This document shows, piece by piece, positions 48,116 to 57,734 of a stretch of DNA of 64,000 nt. Numbering within the stretch: position 1 is the stretch's first letter; each line of letters begins with the position of its first letter. The translations under genes were made by a program, and so were the position numbers. Under the pieces are notes generated by a model, which ran no database searches, was not told the origin of the DNA, and saw only the letters and a list, made by a program, of their open reading frames with translations. Origin of the DNA: Rhodococcus sp. UNC23MFCrub1.1 (GTDB lineage: Bacteria > Actinomycetota > Actinomycetes > Mycobacteriales > Mycobacteriaceae); assembly GCF_000686025.1 (NCBI RefSeq), contig NZ_JMLQ01000009.1, positions 166,620 through 230,619 on the forward strand. The letters run 5' to 3'.

Positions 48116-49513
48116 TCACCAGAACGAGTGCTCGAGTGACCACCGGTCGAGCTCCGCGGACACCGTCTCGCGGAGCCGGCCGGTGTCTCCCGCGTACTCG
48201 GGGTGAATGCCGAACACGGTGACCGTCACCTTGTCGCCGTACTCCACCGCCCACGCGGCGATCGCCGGTCCCTGTCGACGCCGGGCGGCCGCGTCGCGGC
48301 CCTGCATGATCGCGCGGATACCGAACGACTCCGCGACCTGATCACCGAGTTCGAGGGCGCTCTGCGGCGCGGCGCCCAGGTTCGACACCGTGGTGTCCGG
48401 CCCGGCGATGGACGTCATCATCCGCCCGAGCACCCGGTCCGGAAGCAACCTGGCCACCGCCTGCAGGTGGTCGGTGACCGCGTCGTCCGTGGTCGCGTAC
48501 TTCGCGAACGCCGCCTTGCTCAGCGCGCGGATCTCGCCGAGCCCCACCTCGGGTCCGATCGGCCCGGGCACCCGGATCCACACGCCCCCGGACGCATTCG
48601 CTCTGTCGTCGCCGTCGGCGCGGTTGCTCACCGCGATGCAGATGCGCGTGCCCTCGGGACCCGTCGGATGGCCGGACGCACGCAGAACCCCGCCCATGAC
48701 GGCCGTGAAGAGGCTGTTCGGCGTACCACCGTGCTCGGCCGCGCGGGCGATCCACTCACGGCGATCGAGATCCACCACGGCGAGGGTGGTGTCGGACTCG
48801 GTCGGAGTGGGTTGGTCCGCGCGAGCCGCGACCGGCGCGGCGGTCGGTGCAGTCTCGTCGGATCGCGTGATCGCCGTCCGCAGCGCCGTCGCGCCGGCCG
48901 TCGCCGCCGCCTTCCCGATCACCGCGAGAGCCCGCGCCACCGCCGGAATCTGCGCCCCCGCGTCACGGAGATCGCCCCGCACGCCGGCCCACCCGGCGAC
49001 GTCACGCCCGGTGGGCAGTGCCGAGCGCGTCGGCCCCCGGCGAGCCGCGTCGAGCGCCGCGTACACGGCCTGGCCATCGGCGATCATGTGCGAGACCAGC
49101 AGTGCCAGAACGGTTCTCCCGGTATCGGTGTGCGCGCACTCGAGCGTGAAACCGCGTCCGGCAGACGGGTCGAGATCGGCCGCACGGAGCCGCGCATCGA
49201 CCCAGTCCCCCACCGCGTCATCCGCGATGGTGCCCGGTTCGGTGTACACCGTGGCGGGGCGCTCGGCCCGCACCCATCGGTCGTGGCCGAACGGCACGGA
49301 GGTGGGGACCACCCGGCGGTCGAACGATCCCGACGCGAGCCGGTCGGCGAGCGTCGCGACGGCGTCCGCACCCGGGTCGGCCGGGAAGATCCACAGGTAC
49401 TGGATCGGCGCCGTCCATCCGAAGAGTCGCTCCGCCAACGCGTACGACTCGTCGGCACCCGCCACGCGGTCTGCCGGGCGGACCTGAGCAGTGGTCACGT
49501 CACCAGAACTCAT
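48116..49513 (-). CDS. Condensation/WS-DGAT-superfamily acyltransferase (1)
   Basis: 465-residue protein of the CoA-dependent acyltransferase fold. The catalytic motif reads SHMIADG (His142, Asp146, Gly147), so the essential second histidine is kept. TVSNLGAAP near residue 370 resembles the SNxxGP block. Substrate unknown. It closely resembles its upstream neighbour in layout and C-terminal end (SLEHSFW vs DVPHEFW). ATG at 49513 has GGGATG; GTG at 49498 is also possible. It is last in the UGT-acyltransferase-acyltransferase operon, with the accD5 stop 3 bp away. Confidence 0.7.
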   Translation of the reverse strand: MSSGDVTTAQVRPADRVAGADESYALAERLFGWTAPIQYLWIFPADPGADAVATLADRLASGSFDRRVVPTSVPFGHDRWVRAERPATVYTEPGTIADDAVGDWVDARLRAADLDPSAGRGFTLECAHTDTGRTVLALLVSHMIADGQAVYAALDAARRGPTRSALPTGRDVAGWAGVRGDLRDAGAQIPAVARALAVIGKAAATAGATALRTAITRSDETAPTAAPVAARADQPTPTESDTTLAVVDLDRREWIARAAEHGGTPNSLFTAVMGGVLRASGHPTGPEGTRICIAVSNRADGDDRANASGGVWIRVPGPIGPEVGLGEIRALSKAAFAKYATTDDAVTDHLQAVARLLPDRVLGRMMTSIAGPDTTVSNLGAAPQSALELGDQVAESFGIRAIMQGRDAAARRRQGPAIAAWAVEYGDKVTVTVFGIHPEYAGDTGRLRETVSAELDRWSLEHSFW

Positions 49514-50846
49514 GCGGCACATCCCATCCGGTGAGCTCCGCGGACAGGGCTGCCGTCAGCGCCTGCGCGGAACCCACGCGTGTCTCGTCGAACCCGGCCA
49601 CGGCGAAGGTCGCCGCACCGTCCGTCTCCAGGTACCAGGACTGCACGCCCTCGCCGAAGCGTTGCGTGCCGGCGGGGTCGACGTGGTGCGCTGTTCCCCG
49701 GAAGGCGACGTCCGTGGCGGTACGGCCGCCGACCCGGCGGAGACCGTCGAAGGACCCGAGATTCGACGCGACCACGTCGGGCATACCGGACCCGCCGCCC
49801 GTCACCACGGACGTCACGACGGACAGCGGGAGTACCTGGAGCAGTGGCTGCAGATGAACCATCGCCGGCCGGCGTCCGGCGGACAGCGCCGCGAACGCGT
49901 CCCGGCACAGCGCGCGGACACCGCCCAGATCGGAGCCCGGAACCACGCGCTCGGCGAGTGAGATCGACACGCCCCCGGTGGCGTTGCTGCGCTGATCGTC
50001 GTCACCCCGGCGCAGACTCATCGGGATGCCGACCTTCACGGGCAGCCCGTCGTCTGCGTAGCCGGTGGCGACGAGAGCACCGGCGAGTACCGCGACGAAC
50101 AACGAGTTCCGTGTCCCGCCGTGACGCTGCGCGACGGCGTCCCACTCCGCCAGCGGCACCGTGACCGTCGCCCAGGACGGACGAGCCAGCGGCGCACGGG
50201 TGTGTGCGGGAGCGCGCGGGGTGACGGAGGCCGGACGTGCGACGCCGGAGCCGGTCGAGCGGAGATCGGACACCATCGCAACGGCGGTCCGTGCCACGCC
50301 GGCCGCGGCTCCGACCACCTGACGTGCTGCGTCGCCGACGTCCCCGACGAGTGCGGCCGGCCCGGTCGGCGCGGCGCCGATGTCGTCGCGCACCCCGGCC
50401 GTGTCGACGACGGCGGCCACAGCGGCCGCCGTCATCGCTCGGCCGTCCGCGACGAGGTGCAGGCAGGTGAGAGACAGCGCCGATCCACCGGTGGTCGTCC
50501 GGGTGGACCGCAGCGCCCAGCAGCGACCCTCCTCGGCGTCGAGGTCGACGGTCTCGAGATCGCGCGTCGCCCAGTCGAGGACCTCGTCCGGTGTCACAGA
50601 CTCGTCGTCGAGCCGAACGGCGGGATCCCGGTCGGACCGGACCCAGCCCGGGCGGGCGACGGGAATCGACGGTCGCACGATGCGTCGATGCAGTGCTCCG
50701 CGCGCGAGTCCCACCGCCATCGCCGTCACGTCGGCGTCCGGCACCGCGTCGTCGAAGCGCCACACGAGTTGCAGGACCACGTCCCACCCGAACGCCTCGG
50801 AGAGGAACCAGTAGGTGAAGTCCTGATCCTGAAGCCGCGCCGTCAT
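49500..50846 (-). CDS. Condensation/WS-DGAT-superfamily acyltransferase (2)
   Basis: 448-residue paralogue of the gene downstream. Motif LHLVADG (His130, Asp134, Gly135) keeps the catalytic residues, and VASNLGSFDG stands where the SNxxGP block should be. ATG at 50846 overlaps the glycosyltransferase stop (ATGA). A longer open frame upstream of this ATG is a shadow of the glycosyltransferase gene. It probably acylates the product of that enzyme; inference from position only. Confidence 0.7.
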   Translation of the reverse strand: MTARLQDQDFTYWFLSEAFGWDVVLQLVWRFDDAVPDADVTAMAVGLARGALHRRIVRPSIPVARPGWVRSDRDPAVRLDDESVTPDEVLDWATRDLETVDLDAEEGRCWALRSTRTTTGGSALSLTCLHLVADGRAMTAAAVAAVVDTAGVRDDIGAAPTGPAALVGDVGDAARQVVGAAAGVARTAVAMVSDLRSTGSGVARPASVTPRAPAHTRAPLARPSWATVTVPLAEWDAVAQRHGGTRNSLFVAVLAGALVATGYADDGLPVKVGIPMSLRRGDDDQRSNATGGVSISLAERVVPGSDLGGVRALCRDAFAALSAGRRPAMVHLQPLLQVLPLSVVTSVVTGGGSGMPDVVASNLGSFDGLRRVGGRTATDVAFRGTAHHVDPAGTQRFGEGVQSWYLETDGAATFAVAGFDETRVGSAQALTAALSAELTGWDVPHEFW

Positions 50847-52135
50847 GCGACCACCGCGTCCGTCGGTGCGGGGCGGGCCGACTCCACGAGGTCGGACGCG
50901 CGGCGGACCGCCTCCGCGGGACTCGTCATGGCGGCGGCCACGGCGGCTGCGCCCGCGGCCGCCTCGGGCGTCAGAGCGAGGCGCAACGCCTTCTCCAACG
51001 ACTGCGCCGTGATGTCGGAGGCGGACATCGCGGCGCCGCACGACAGGGCGACGACCCGCCGACCCCAGAAGGGCTGATCGGACGACACCGAGCACACCAC
51101 CGTCGGCCGTCCGGCCCGCAGTCCCGCCGCGGTGGTCCCCGCGCCGCCGTGGTGCACGACGGCGCAGCACCGGGGGAAGACCGCGGCGTGGTCGACGGCG
51201 CCGGTCACACGGACGTGATCACCGAGCGCGTCTGCGGAGTCGACGTCGTTCCAGCCGGCGCACAGCAGAACCCGTTCGCCCACGCGCGCCGCGGCATCCG
51301 CGACGGCGGCCAGGACGGCCGCCGGGTTCGTCACCGGCATGGATCCGAAGCCGACGTAGACGGGCGGGGGGCCGTCGTCGATCCACTCGTCCAGGGACGG
51401 GTCGGACGGCTGCGGATCCATCCGTGCCCGCAGCTCCGGGGACACCTCGAGGAAACCTGTGAGGGGACGCGTGCCGTCCCAGTCGACGGCGAGTTCGGGG
51501 CAGAACACCCGGTCGTAGGCCTGGATCTCGACGGTCCGGCGACGGGCCATGCGACCGGGAAGCGGTGACGACACCGTGGGGATGCCCAGGGAGCGGCGCA
51601 GCGTGTTCTCGCGCCGCCGGGTCGCCGTCCACAGGACATGGTCCAGCACGGTCCAGGCAAGTCCGACGACCGCAGCCGGCGCACCGTCGATGCCGGGCAC
51701 CGGTGAATACGGGTTGGAGCGCACCGGCGCGTGATGCAGCGCGACGAGACCGATCCCGCGCGCCTCGGCGAGGGGCAGCGCGATCTGTTCGGTGGTGATG
51801 CCGGTGAGCAGCACGTCCGGCGCCGTGGTGTCGACGACGTCGCGCAGTTCCGTCACCATCTGGTCCCACCCGAAGTTCCACAGTGCGGCGAGCGCCCGCG
51901 CACGGTCGGCGACCGACCCGCGGGACAGGCCGTGACGGACCAGGTCCGAGTTCATGTGCTCGCGGGTGTCGTACCCGAACGGCACCGTCTCGAGTCCGAC
52001 CCCGCGGGCCAGGTGCACGAGGTTGGGCGGAACTGCCATGACCACGTGGTGGCCCCGGCCCGCCAGATCCGAACCCAGGACGACGGCAGGTTGTACGTCG
52101 CCTCGCGTTCCGCTGACGGCCATGACGATGCGCAC
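50843..52135 (-). CDS. UGT-type glycosyltransferase (1)
   Basis: 430-residue GT-B glycosyltransferase (family GT1/GT28-like). The N-terminal acceptor-side motif reads MAVSGTRGDVQPAVVLG; the nucleotide-sugar site is VVHHGGAGTTAAGLRAGRP, followed by DQPFWGRRV. It resembles mycobacterial enzymes that decorate glycopeptidolipids and phenolic glycolipids, and macrolide glycosyltransferases. GTG start with GAGGGGG 8 bp upstream. It leads the minus-strand operon and diverges from the second UGT. Confidence 0.85.
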   Translation of the reverse strand: MRIVMAVSGTRGDVQPAVVLGSDLAGRGHHVVMAVPPNLVHLARGVGLETVPFGYDTREHMNSDLVRHGLSRGSVADRARALAALWNFGWDQMVTELRDVVDTTAPDVLLTGITTEQIALPLAEARGIGLVALHHAPVRSNPYSPVPGIDGAPAAVVGLAWTVLDHVLWTATRRRENTLRRSLGIPTVSSPLPGRMARRRTVEIQAYDRVFCPELAVDWDGTRPLTGFLEVSPELRARMDPQPSDPSLDEWIDDGPPPVYVGFGSMPVTNPAAVLAAVADAAARVGERVLLCAGWNDVDSADALGDHVRVTGAVDHAAVFPRCCAVVHHGGAGTTAAGLRAGRPTVVCSVSSDQPFWGRRVVALSCGAAMSASDITAQSLEKALRLALTPEAAAGAAAVAAAMTSPAEAVRRASDLVESARPAPTDAVVA

Positions 52136-52578
52136 GACTCGATTCCCCCTCGGACATACCTGATGTGGAGTGCGCCGGAAATGGCGTCTCGTCCGCTTGT
52201 GTCACTTGTTCGTACCATTCGATGCACGGGACGGCATGTCGTGGTGCCGATCCGAGAACTGGACCACGGACAGACCTCGAGGTCGGGAACGCACGCTGGT
52301 CACAAGCAGTGCCGCAGTCGACTTGTCAAGGCTGACAGCAGAATACGCCGAACAAGGAGGTCGGGTCGGCGCAGCGGCGTGGGATGTCACGACGGGCCCG
52401 ATCGCAACTCGGACAGCGAGACACTCGTCACCCTGGCGTGTCGGTGTGGCGTAGGACGTCACGATTGGCGGAGTCCCACCATGTCTGCAATGGTCGTTCC
52501 ACGAACAGTTCGCGGAGGTCATCAGTTGCGGACGCTCGGCGCGCGGGGGTCGCGGAGCAACGCTCGAGGGGGTGAGAC
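52136..52578. promoter_or_regulatory. 443-bp divergent control region of the glycolipid-like cluster
   Basis: It separates the two UGT genes. Short open frames inside lack family features. A perfect minus-strand -35-like TTGACA is at 52329-52324 without a clear -10. Two imperfect direct repeats, GGAYGTCACGA, occur at 52382-52392 and 52454-52464, 72 bp apart. UGT 2 has GAGGGGGTGAG as a ribosome site. Confidence 0.4.
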
Positions 52579-53916
52579 ATGCAGGTCACGTTGGCATTTC
52601 AGGGAAGTAGAGGCGACGTGCAGCCCGGCGTCGTCCTGGCCACCGAGCTGGAACGACGTGGACACCGTGTGGTGCTCGCCGTTCCGCCGAACCTCGTCGC
52701 CTTCGCCGCGTCCGCCGGACTCGATGCTCGCCCGTGCGGTGTGGACACCGCGGAGCTGCTCACCTCGCCCCTCGTGACCCGAGACATGGCCTCGCGCAAC
52801 CCGCGCCGCCGGCTGGCAGCCATCACGGCCGTCACCGTCGCGGGAGGTCGCGCCGCGCGAGCCGCGCTGACCGACCTGGCCGCCGGCAGCGATGTCCTCG
52901 TGGGGTCGTCCGTCGGTCAGGAGAGCGCGTACGACGTGGCTGAGGTGCACTCGATCCCCTACGCACCCCTGCACTTCTGCCCGGTTCGCAGCAACGGCGT
53001 CGCCTCCGTCGTCCCGGTACCGTCGGCCCTCCCGGGGTTCGTGCACCGCGCGGCGTGGTGGGCGCTCGACACCACACTGTGGCGCGCCTCCCGTGGTGCG
53101 CACACCACCCTCCGAGCAGAACTCGGACTTCCGCCCATGACATCCAGTGTCGCTGGGGCGCTGGCGCGTTCCGGCGTCACCGAGATCCAGGCGTACGACG
53201 CGGCGCTGTTCCCCGGGCTCACGGAGGAATGGGGCCCGGCGCGACCTCTCACCGGTTTCCTGCATCCCGACGCCCGCACTCGCGCCGCGGTGCAGCGAGC
53301 TGCCCCGGTCACCGACGGTCTCGATTCCTGGCTCCGCGCGGGCACACCACCGGTGTACATCGGGTTCGGCAGCATGACGGTCCCCGGCGGCGCGGCTCTT
53401 CTCGACGAACTCGTCGCTGCCGTTCGGCGTGCCGGGAGACGCGTTCTGCTCGTCGGCGGCTGGGACGACCGGCTGCTGCGCGAGAACGCCCCCGGTTCCA
53501 GCGAGTTCGGGCACGATGTCCTCTCGGTGTCGGCCGTCGACCACACCGCGGTGCTCCCTCAGTGCGAGGCCGTCGTCCACCACGGCGGCGCCGGGTCCAC
53601 CGCCGCCGGTCTGCGCGCCGGTCGACCCACTCTCGTGTGTCACGTCGGTGCCGATCAACCCCTGTGGGGACGACGCGTCGTCGCCTCGCGAGTCGGCGCG
53701 AGCGTCGCCGCACGATCGGCGTCCTCCGCCTCGCTCGATGCCGCTCTGGCCCGGGTGCTCCACCCACGGACACGTTCTGCTGCAGAGTGTCTCGCGGATT
53801 CCCTCGTCTCGCCCACCGATGCGGTCCGGCGGTGCGCCGACCTCGTCGAGGCGGCAGCGCAGCGCCGCAGGGCCCCGCTGCACCCGACCGCCTCGCGAAC
53901 GGAGACCTCCCGATGA
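52579..53916 (+). CDS. UGT-type glycosyltransferase (2)
   Basis: 445-residue GT-B glycosyltransferase similar to the divergent UGT (1). It begins LAFQGSRGDVQPGVVLATEL and has VVHHGGAGSTAAGLRAGRP and DQPLWGRRVV in the donor site. The C-terminal 20 residues are basic. The ATG follows a strong site. It starts a plus-strand run of five coupled genes and has a 4-bp overlap (ATGA) with the next. Confidence 0.85.
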   Translation: MQVTLAFQGSRGDVQPGVVLATELERRGHRVVLAVPPNLVAFAASAGLDARPCGVDTAELLTSPLVTRDMASRNPRRRLAAITAVTVAGGRAARAALTDLAAGSDVLVGSSVGQESAYDVAEVHSIPYAPLHFCPVRSNGVASVVPVPSALPGFVHRAAWWALDTTLWRASRGAHTTLRAELGLPPMTSSVAGALARSGVTEIQAYDAALFPGLTEEWGPARPLTGFLHPDARTRAAVQRAAPVTDGLDSWLRAGTPPVYIGFGSMTVPGGAALLDELVAAVRRAGRRVLLVGGWDDRLLRENAPGSSEFGHDVLSVSAVDHTAVLPQCEAVVHHGGAGSTAAGLRAGRPTLVCHVGADQPLWGRRVVASRVGASVAARSASSASLDAALARVLHPRTRSAAECLADSLVSPTDAVRRCADLVEAAAQRRRAPLHPTASRTETSR

Positions 53917-54788
53917 ACCGACTGTCCCTGTCCGTCGTCGTCCCGGCATTCGACGAGGAGGAGTGTATCGGCGCGTGCCTGGACCTGCTGTGCACCCAGC
54001 TCGACTGCATCACCGAGATCATCATCGTGGACAACAACTCCGCGGACGGCACCCGTGACATCGTGCGACGACATGCCACGGACCACCCCGAGATCCGCGT
54101 GGTGACCGAGAAGCAGCAGGGTCTCGTCTTCGCCCGGAACGCCGGTATGGATGCGGCGTCCGGGGATCTCGTCGCCCGGATCGATGCCGACACCCGCGTG
54201 CCCGATGACTGGGCGGCAACGATTCTCGACTTCTTCGCGGCCGACGTCGATCAGCACTGGGCCGCCGCGTGCGGACGCGGTGAGGCGTACGAGCTGCCCT
54301 ACGGCGACGCGGCCGCCCGCATCAAGGCGCGGTGGTCCCCGCTCGCCCGGCGGTCGCCGTCCACGCCGGAGGTCCGCGACGTTCCGGTCCTGTACGGCTC
54401 CAACATGATCCTGCGCCGCGAGACGTGGAAGCTGATCCGCGAGGACGTCTCGCTGCGCCGCGACGTCTTCGAGGACGTCGACATGGGGCTCTGCGTCCAG
54501 GAGTCGGGCGGGCGCAACGCCTTTCTGCCCTCCCTCACCGTGGGAGTGTCGCCGCGCCGAATGGAATCGGGAATGCGGTCCTTCGTCCGCTACATGGCGT
54601 GCCTCCCCCGAACCCTGCGACTGCATCGACGCCACGCGCTCGCGGCGGCAGCGCTCGTGCTGTACGTGCCGGGGGTGTCCGTGCTCCACGCCTGCCGACT
54701 CGTGATGATCCGCGCCTACGACAGCGACAGCGGATCCTTCTCCGCGCGACATCTCCTGCGCCCCCGCACCGATCGCGGAATGCCCTGA
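53913..54788 (+). CDS. Family 2 glycosyltransferase
   Basis: 291-residue GT-A glycosyltransferase. SVVVPAFDEEECIGACL opens the fold, DNNSADGTRDIV follows, DADTRV carries the metal-binding DXD, and EDVDMG the acidic base region. A hydrophobic helix (about residues 245-265) near the C-terminus may hold it to the membrane. It may transfer a sugar to a lipid carrier or to the glycoside formed by the UGTs. Acceptor unknown. ATG overlaps the UGT (2) stop. Confidence 0.82.
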   Translation: MNRLSLSVVVPAFDEEECIGACLDLLCTQLDCITEIIIVDNNSADGTRDIVRRHATDHPEIRVVTEKQQGLVFARNAGMDAASGDLVARIDADTRVPDDWAATILDFFAADVDQHWAAACGRGEAYELPYGDAAARIKARWSPLARRSPSTPEVRDVPVLYGSNMILRRETWKLIREDVSLRRDVFEDVDMGLCVQESGGRNAFLPSLTVGVSPRRMESGMRSFVRYMACLPRTLRLHRRHALAAAALVLYVPGVSVLHACRLVMIRAYDSDSGSFSARHLLRPRTDRGMP

Positions 54789-54846
54789 GCGCACCGCTCC
54801 ACTTCCCGACCCTGCGATCTCGACCCGAACGGACGTGAGACCGAAG

Positions 54847-56307
54847 ATGGAATTCACCGAGCTCGCCGATCACCCGCTCCCCCGGGGCGTGGTGACCGAG
54901 TGGATCCCCACCGTCACCGCGACCGACCGCTGGTATCGGGACGACCGACCACTGGCCTACACGCACGAGGAACATTGCCGTCACAGCCTCGCCAAGGCTG
55001 CCACGGGATCCTCGGACGAGATCGGCGCAGCCTGGATCGGGGCGGTGTTCGAGATCCACGACCGGTACGACGCCGAGGCGCTGCGTCGTGCTCTGCGCGC
55101 CTGGACCTCTCGCCACGAGACCTTCCGCTCGACGGTCACGACGGACGGCGTCGACGCCGACGGCGGCGCCCGTCTCGCCCGCTCCACCGTCCCGGAGGAT
55201 GCGGTGGACGTGGTTCCGCGTGTACTCGGGCGTCGGCGCACGGGATCCGACGTGCACGCCGACGTCTCGGACTTCTTCGCCCGCACCCTGTCGCCGTTCC
55301 GGTGGCCGCACTGCGTGGTCGCCACGGTCGAGGACATCGCCCCGGGTTCGTCGACCGAGAAGGACGACGAGACGGACCGGTTCCTGCTCGTCTTCGGAGC
55401 CGACCACTCCGTCATGGACGCGTACTCGATGCTGTTGGCCGTCAGCGAACTCCGCCGGCTGTACGAGTTCGAGATCCATGCGCGCGATCCACGGCTGGCG
55501 GCGATCGGCAGTCATCTCGACTTCAGCGTCGTCGACCGGGAGACCGGTGACTGCCTGACCCCGGACCACGAGGTGGTCCGCACCTGGTCGTCCTTCCTCT
55601 CCGACGGCAGCTTCCCCCCGTTCCCCCTCCCGGTCGGCGCCGACGACGAGCACGGTCCCGAGCGGCAGAGCAGTCTCTCCCGGTACCTGTTGAGTGCGGC
55701 GGACACCGACGCGCTCGCCGCACACACCCGCGCGCGGGGTGCGTCCATGACCGCGGCCGTGGTCGGTGCGCTGGCACTGACCTCCCGCGACCTTGCGGGT
55801 GAACGCCGACTGCGAGTGACCATGCCCATGCACACGCGCTTCGAGCCCCAGTACGCCGAATCGGTCGGCTGGTACGTGGGAGTGGTGCCGGTCGACGTCC
55901 ACGTCGACCCCGCCTCGGACGTGGACGACGCCGTGCGCCGCGCCGCCGCCGGCCTGGACGCCGTCAAGGGCTATGCACGCCAGCCGTACTCCCGTGTCGC
56001 GCGGCTGCTGAACGTGGACTCGGTGCCGCAGTTCGTGGTGTCCTACCTCGATCTGCGTCACACCCCCGATGCCGAGTCGTGGCCGCTGTGGAACACGCGC
56101 ACACTCCGCAGTGCCACCGCCTCCCGCGACGAGGTCTATTTCTGGATTCTCCGCACGCCGCTCGGCCTCAGCATCGCGGCCCGGTTCCCCGGCCACGAGG
56201 AGGCGGTCCGCAACGTGCACGCCTACCTCGCCCGATTCCAGGAGGTGTTGCGCGAGTCCGCCGGCGCCGTCGTCGAGAGCGGGGCGGACAGGACGGTGCA
56301 CGCATGA
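54847..56307 (+). CDS. PapA-like acyltransferase (A)
   Basis: 486-residue condensation-fold acyltransferase of the PapA type (polyketide-associated proteins that acylate trehalose or phthiocerol). The start MEFTELADHPLPRGVVTEWIP closely matches the PapA-like gene at 61573. The active site reads DHSVMDA (His187, Asp191): the histidine is kept but the Gly is Ala. VDSVPQFVVSYLDLR is a family block. Its gene is 58 bp after the glycosyltransferase and couples by ATGA to the next. Confidence 0.82.
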   Translation: MEFTELADHPLPRGVVTEWIPTVTATDRWYRDDRPLAYTHEEHCRHSLAKAATGSSDEIGAAWIGAVFEIHDRYDAEALRRALRAWTSRHETFRSTVTTDGVDADGGARLARSTVPEDAVDVVPRVLGRRRTGSDVHADVSDFFARTLSPFRWPHCVVATVEDIAPGSSTEKDDETDRFLLVFGADHSVMDAYSMLLAVSELRRLYEFEIHARDPRLAAIGSHLDFSVVDRETGDCLTPDHEVVRTWSSFLSDGSFPPFPLPVGADDEHGPERQSSLSRYLLSAADTDALAAHTRARGASMTAAVVGALALTSRDLAGERRLRVTMPMHTRFEPQYAESVGWYVGVVPVDVHVDPASDVDDAVRRAAAGLDAVKGYARQPYSRVARLLNVDSVPQFVVSYLDLRHTPDAESWPLWNTRTLRSATASRDEVYFWILRTPLGLSIAARFPGHEEAVRNVHAYLARFQEVLRESAGAVVESGADRTVHA

Positions 56308-57734
56308 TCATCACGGCGATGCGCAACTGGAAACCCGCACCCGGCGAACTGCTCGAGTGGCATCCGGTCGACGACGCACGGCCGCTCGTCGAGTCCGCAC
56401 CGGTCGATCCCACCCCGCCGTCGTTCCTGCAGGAGAACCATGTTCGCGGTGTGCGCGCGGTGGCGGACCGGGGAGGCACGCACACCGCGTACCTCGGCTC
56501 CGCGACCGAGGTCGCCGGAGATCTCGACGTCGCCGCGTTGACCCTCGCCTTCGAGCAGTTCCTCCTGCGCCACGAGGGACTGCAGACGTGGTTCGAGACG
56601 GACGGCGCCGCGGTCGTGCGGCGCCGCGTTCCCCCGGCGGCCGCGCGCCTGCGGGCCGTCTCCGCGGGCGAGTGCTCGGCGCCCGACCAGTTCCTCGACT
56701 ACGTGCGCGATCGGCTCTCGCGGGACGCCACACCCCTGAGTTGGCCCGCCGTGGCGTTCGGGGCCGTGGCGCGACCGGGGGGATTCACGCTCTACTACGG
56801 AGCGGACCACGCGTTCTCCGACGGCGCCTCGCAAGTCCTGGTCCTGGCGGAGCTGACCGATCTCTATCGCGCGGCGCAGTCGAACCGTGCACCCACCGAC
56901 ATCTCGGCGTGGACCGGGAGCTTCCTCGAGCACGTCGCGATCGAGAACGAGAAGGCCGAGGCCGTCGACGCCGACTCCCCCGAGCTGGCCGAGTGGATCG
57001 ACGTCGTGCGAGCCCACGGCGGCGCGATGCCGTCCTTCCCGTTCGACCTCGGACTCGCACCGGGTGAGACCGCTCCCGTCGAACCGATCGAGATGGACCT
57101 GCTGGGCGCGGACGACACCGCGGCCTTCGACGCCGCCTGCCGGGACGCGGGTGGGAAGTTCGTCACGGGCCTGTTCGCCGCAGTCGCGATCACCGATCAC
57201 GAGCTCGCGGGCCGAGACGACTACGCCGGCATCACCGTGCTCGGTACCCGCCACCTCGGGGACTTCGCCCTGTCCCAGGGCTGGTTCTGCAATTTCGCGC
57301 CCGTGACGTTCCCCGTGGCGGGCGCCGGCGACTTCCGCACCCTCGTCGGTCGGGCGAGCGAGGCCTACGCCCGCACGAAGGCCACCGCGGCAGCGCCGAT
57401 CGGGAAGGTGCTGCAGCTGCTCTTCGAGTCCGGTGTCGGCGGCGCCGGACTGGCATCGAGCCCGCACCTGTTGTCCTACATCGATTTCCGCTGGTTCCCC
57501 GGCCACGGCTCCGAGGCCGACGACGACGCGATCCTGTTCACCGGCGAGGGCCGCACCGCGAACGCGTCCATGTGGTTCAACCGGGACGATCGCCACTTCT
57601 ATCTCGGGTCGCAGACTCCCGCGACGCCCGAGGCGCAGCGGCAGGTGGCGCGATACCACCAGCACCTGCGGGAGGTCCTGCAGACGGTCGCGCGGGACGG
57701 GAACCGCGTCGTCGGTGGTGGCGCGTGCACGTGA
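56304..57734 (+). CDS. PapA-like acyltransferase (B)
   Basis: 476-residue protein whose N-terminus (MRNWKPAPGELLEWHP, PPSFLQENHVRGV) matches PapA1/PapA2/PapA3, which acylate trehalose in sulfolipid and acyltrehalose synthesis. The active site DHAFSDG (His169, Asp173, Gly174) is complete. This is the cluster member with the clearest PapA identity. The ATG overlaps the upstream stop by 4 bp. Acceptor and acyl donor are not known. Confidence 0.85.
   Translation: MIITAMRNWKPAPGELLEWHPVDDARPLVESAPVDPTPPSFLQENHVRGVRAVADRGGTHTAYLGSATEVAGDLDVAALTLAFEQFLLRHEGLQTWFETDGAAVVRRRVPPAAARLRAVSAGECSAPDQFLDYVRDRLSRDATPLSWPAVAFGAVARPGGFTLYYGADHAFSDGASQVLVLAELTDLYRAAQSNRAPTDISAWTGSFLEHVAIENEKAEAVDADSPELAEWIDVVRAHGGAMPSFPFDLGLAPGETAPVEPIEMDLLGADDTAAFDAACRDAGGKFVTGLFAAVAITDHELAGRDDYAGITVLGTRHLGDFALSQGWFCNFAPVTFPVAGAGDFRTLVGRASEAYARTKATAAAPIGKVLQLLFESGVGGAGLASSPHLLSYIDFRWFPGHGSEADDDAILFTGEGRTANASMWFNRDDRHFYLGSQTPATPEAQRQVARYHQHLREVLQTVARDGNRVVGGGACT

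Noticed and set aside
52170..52454. 94-residue open frame in the divergent region between the UGT genes
   Set aside because: No ribosome site at its start, no recognisable motif, and it lies in what is best read as promoter DNA.
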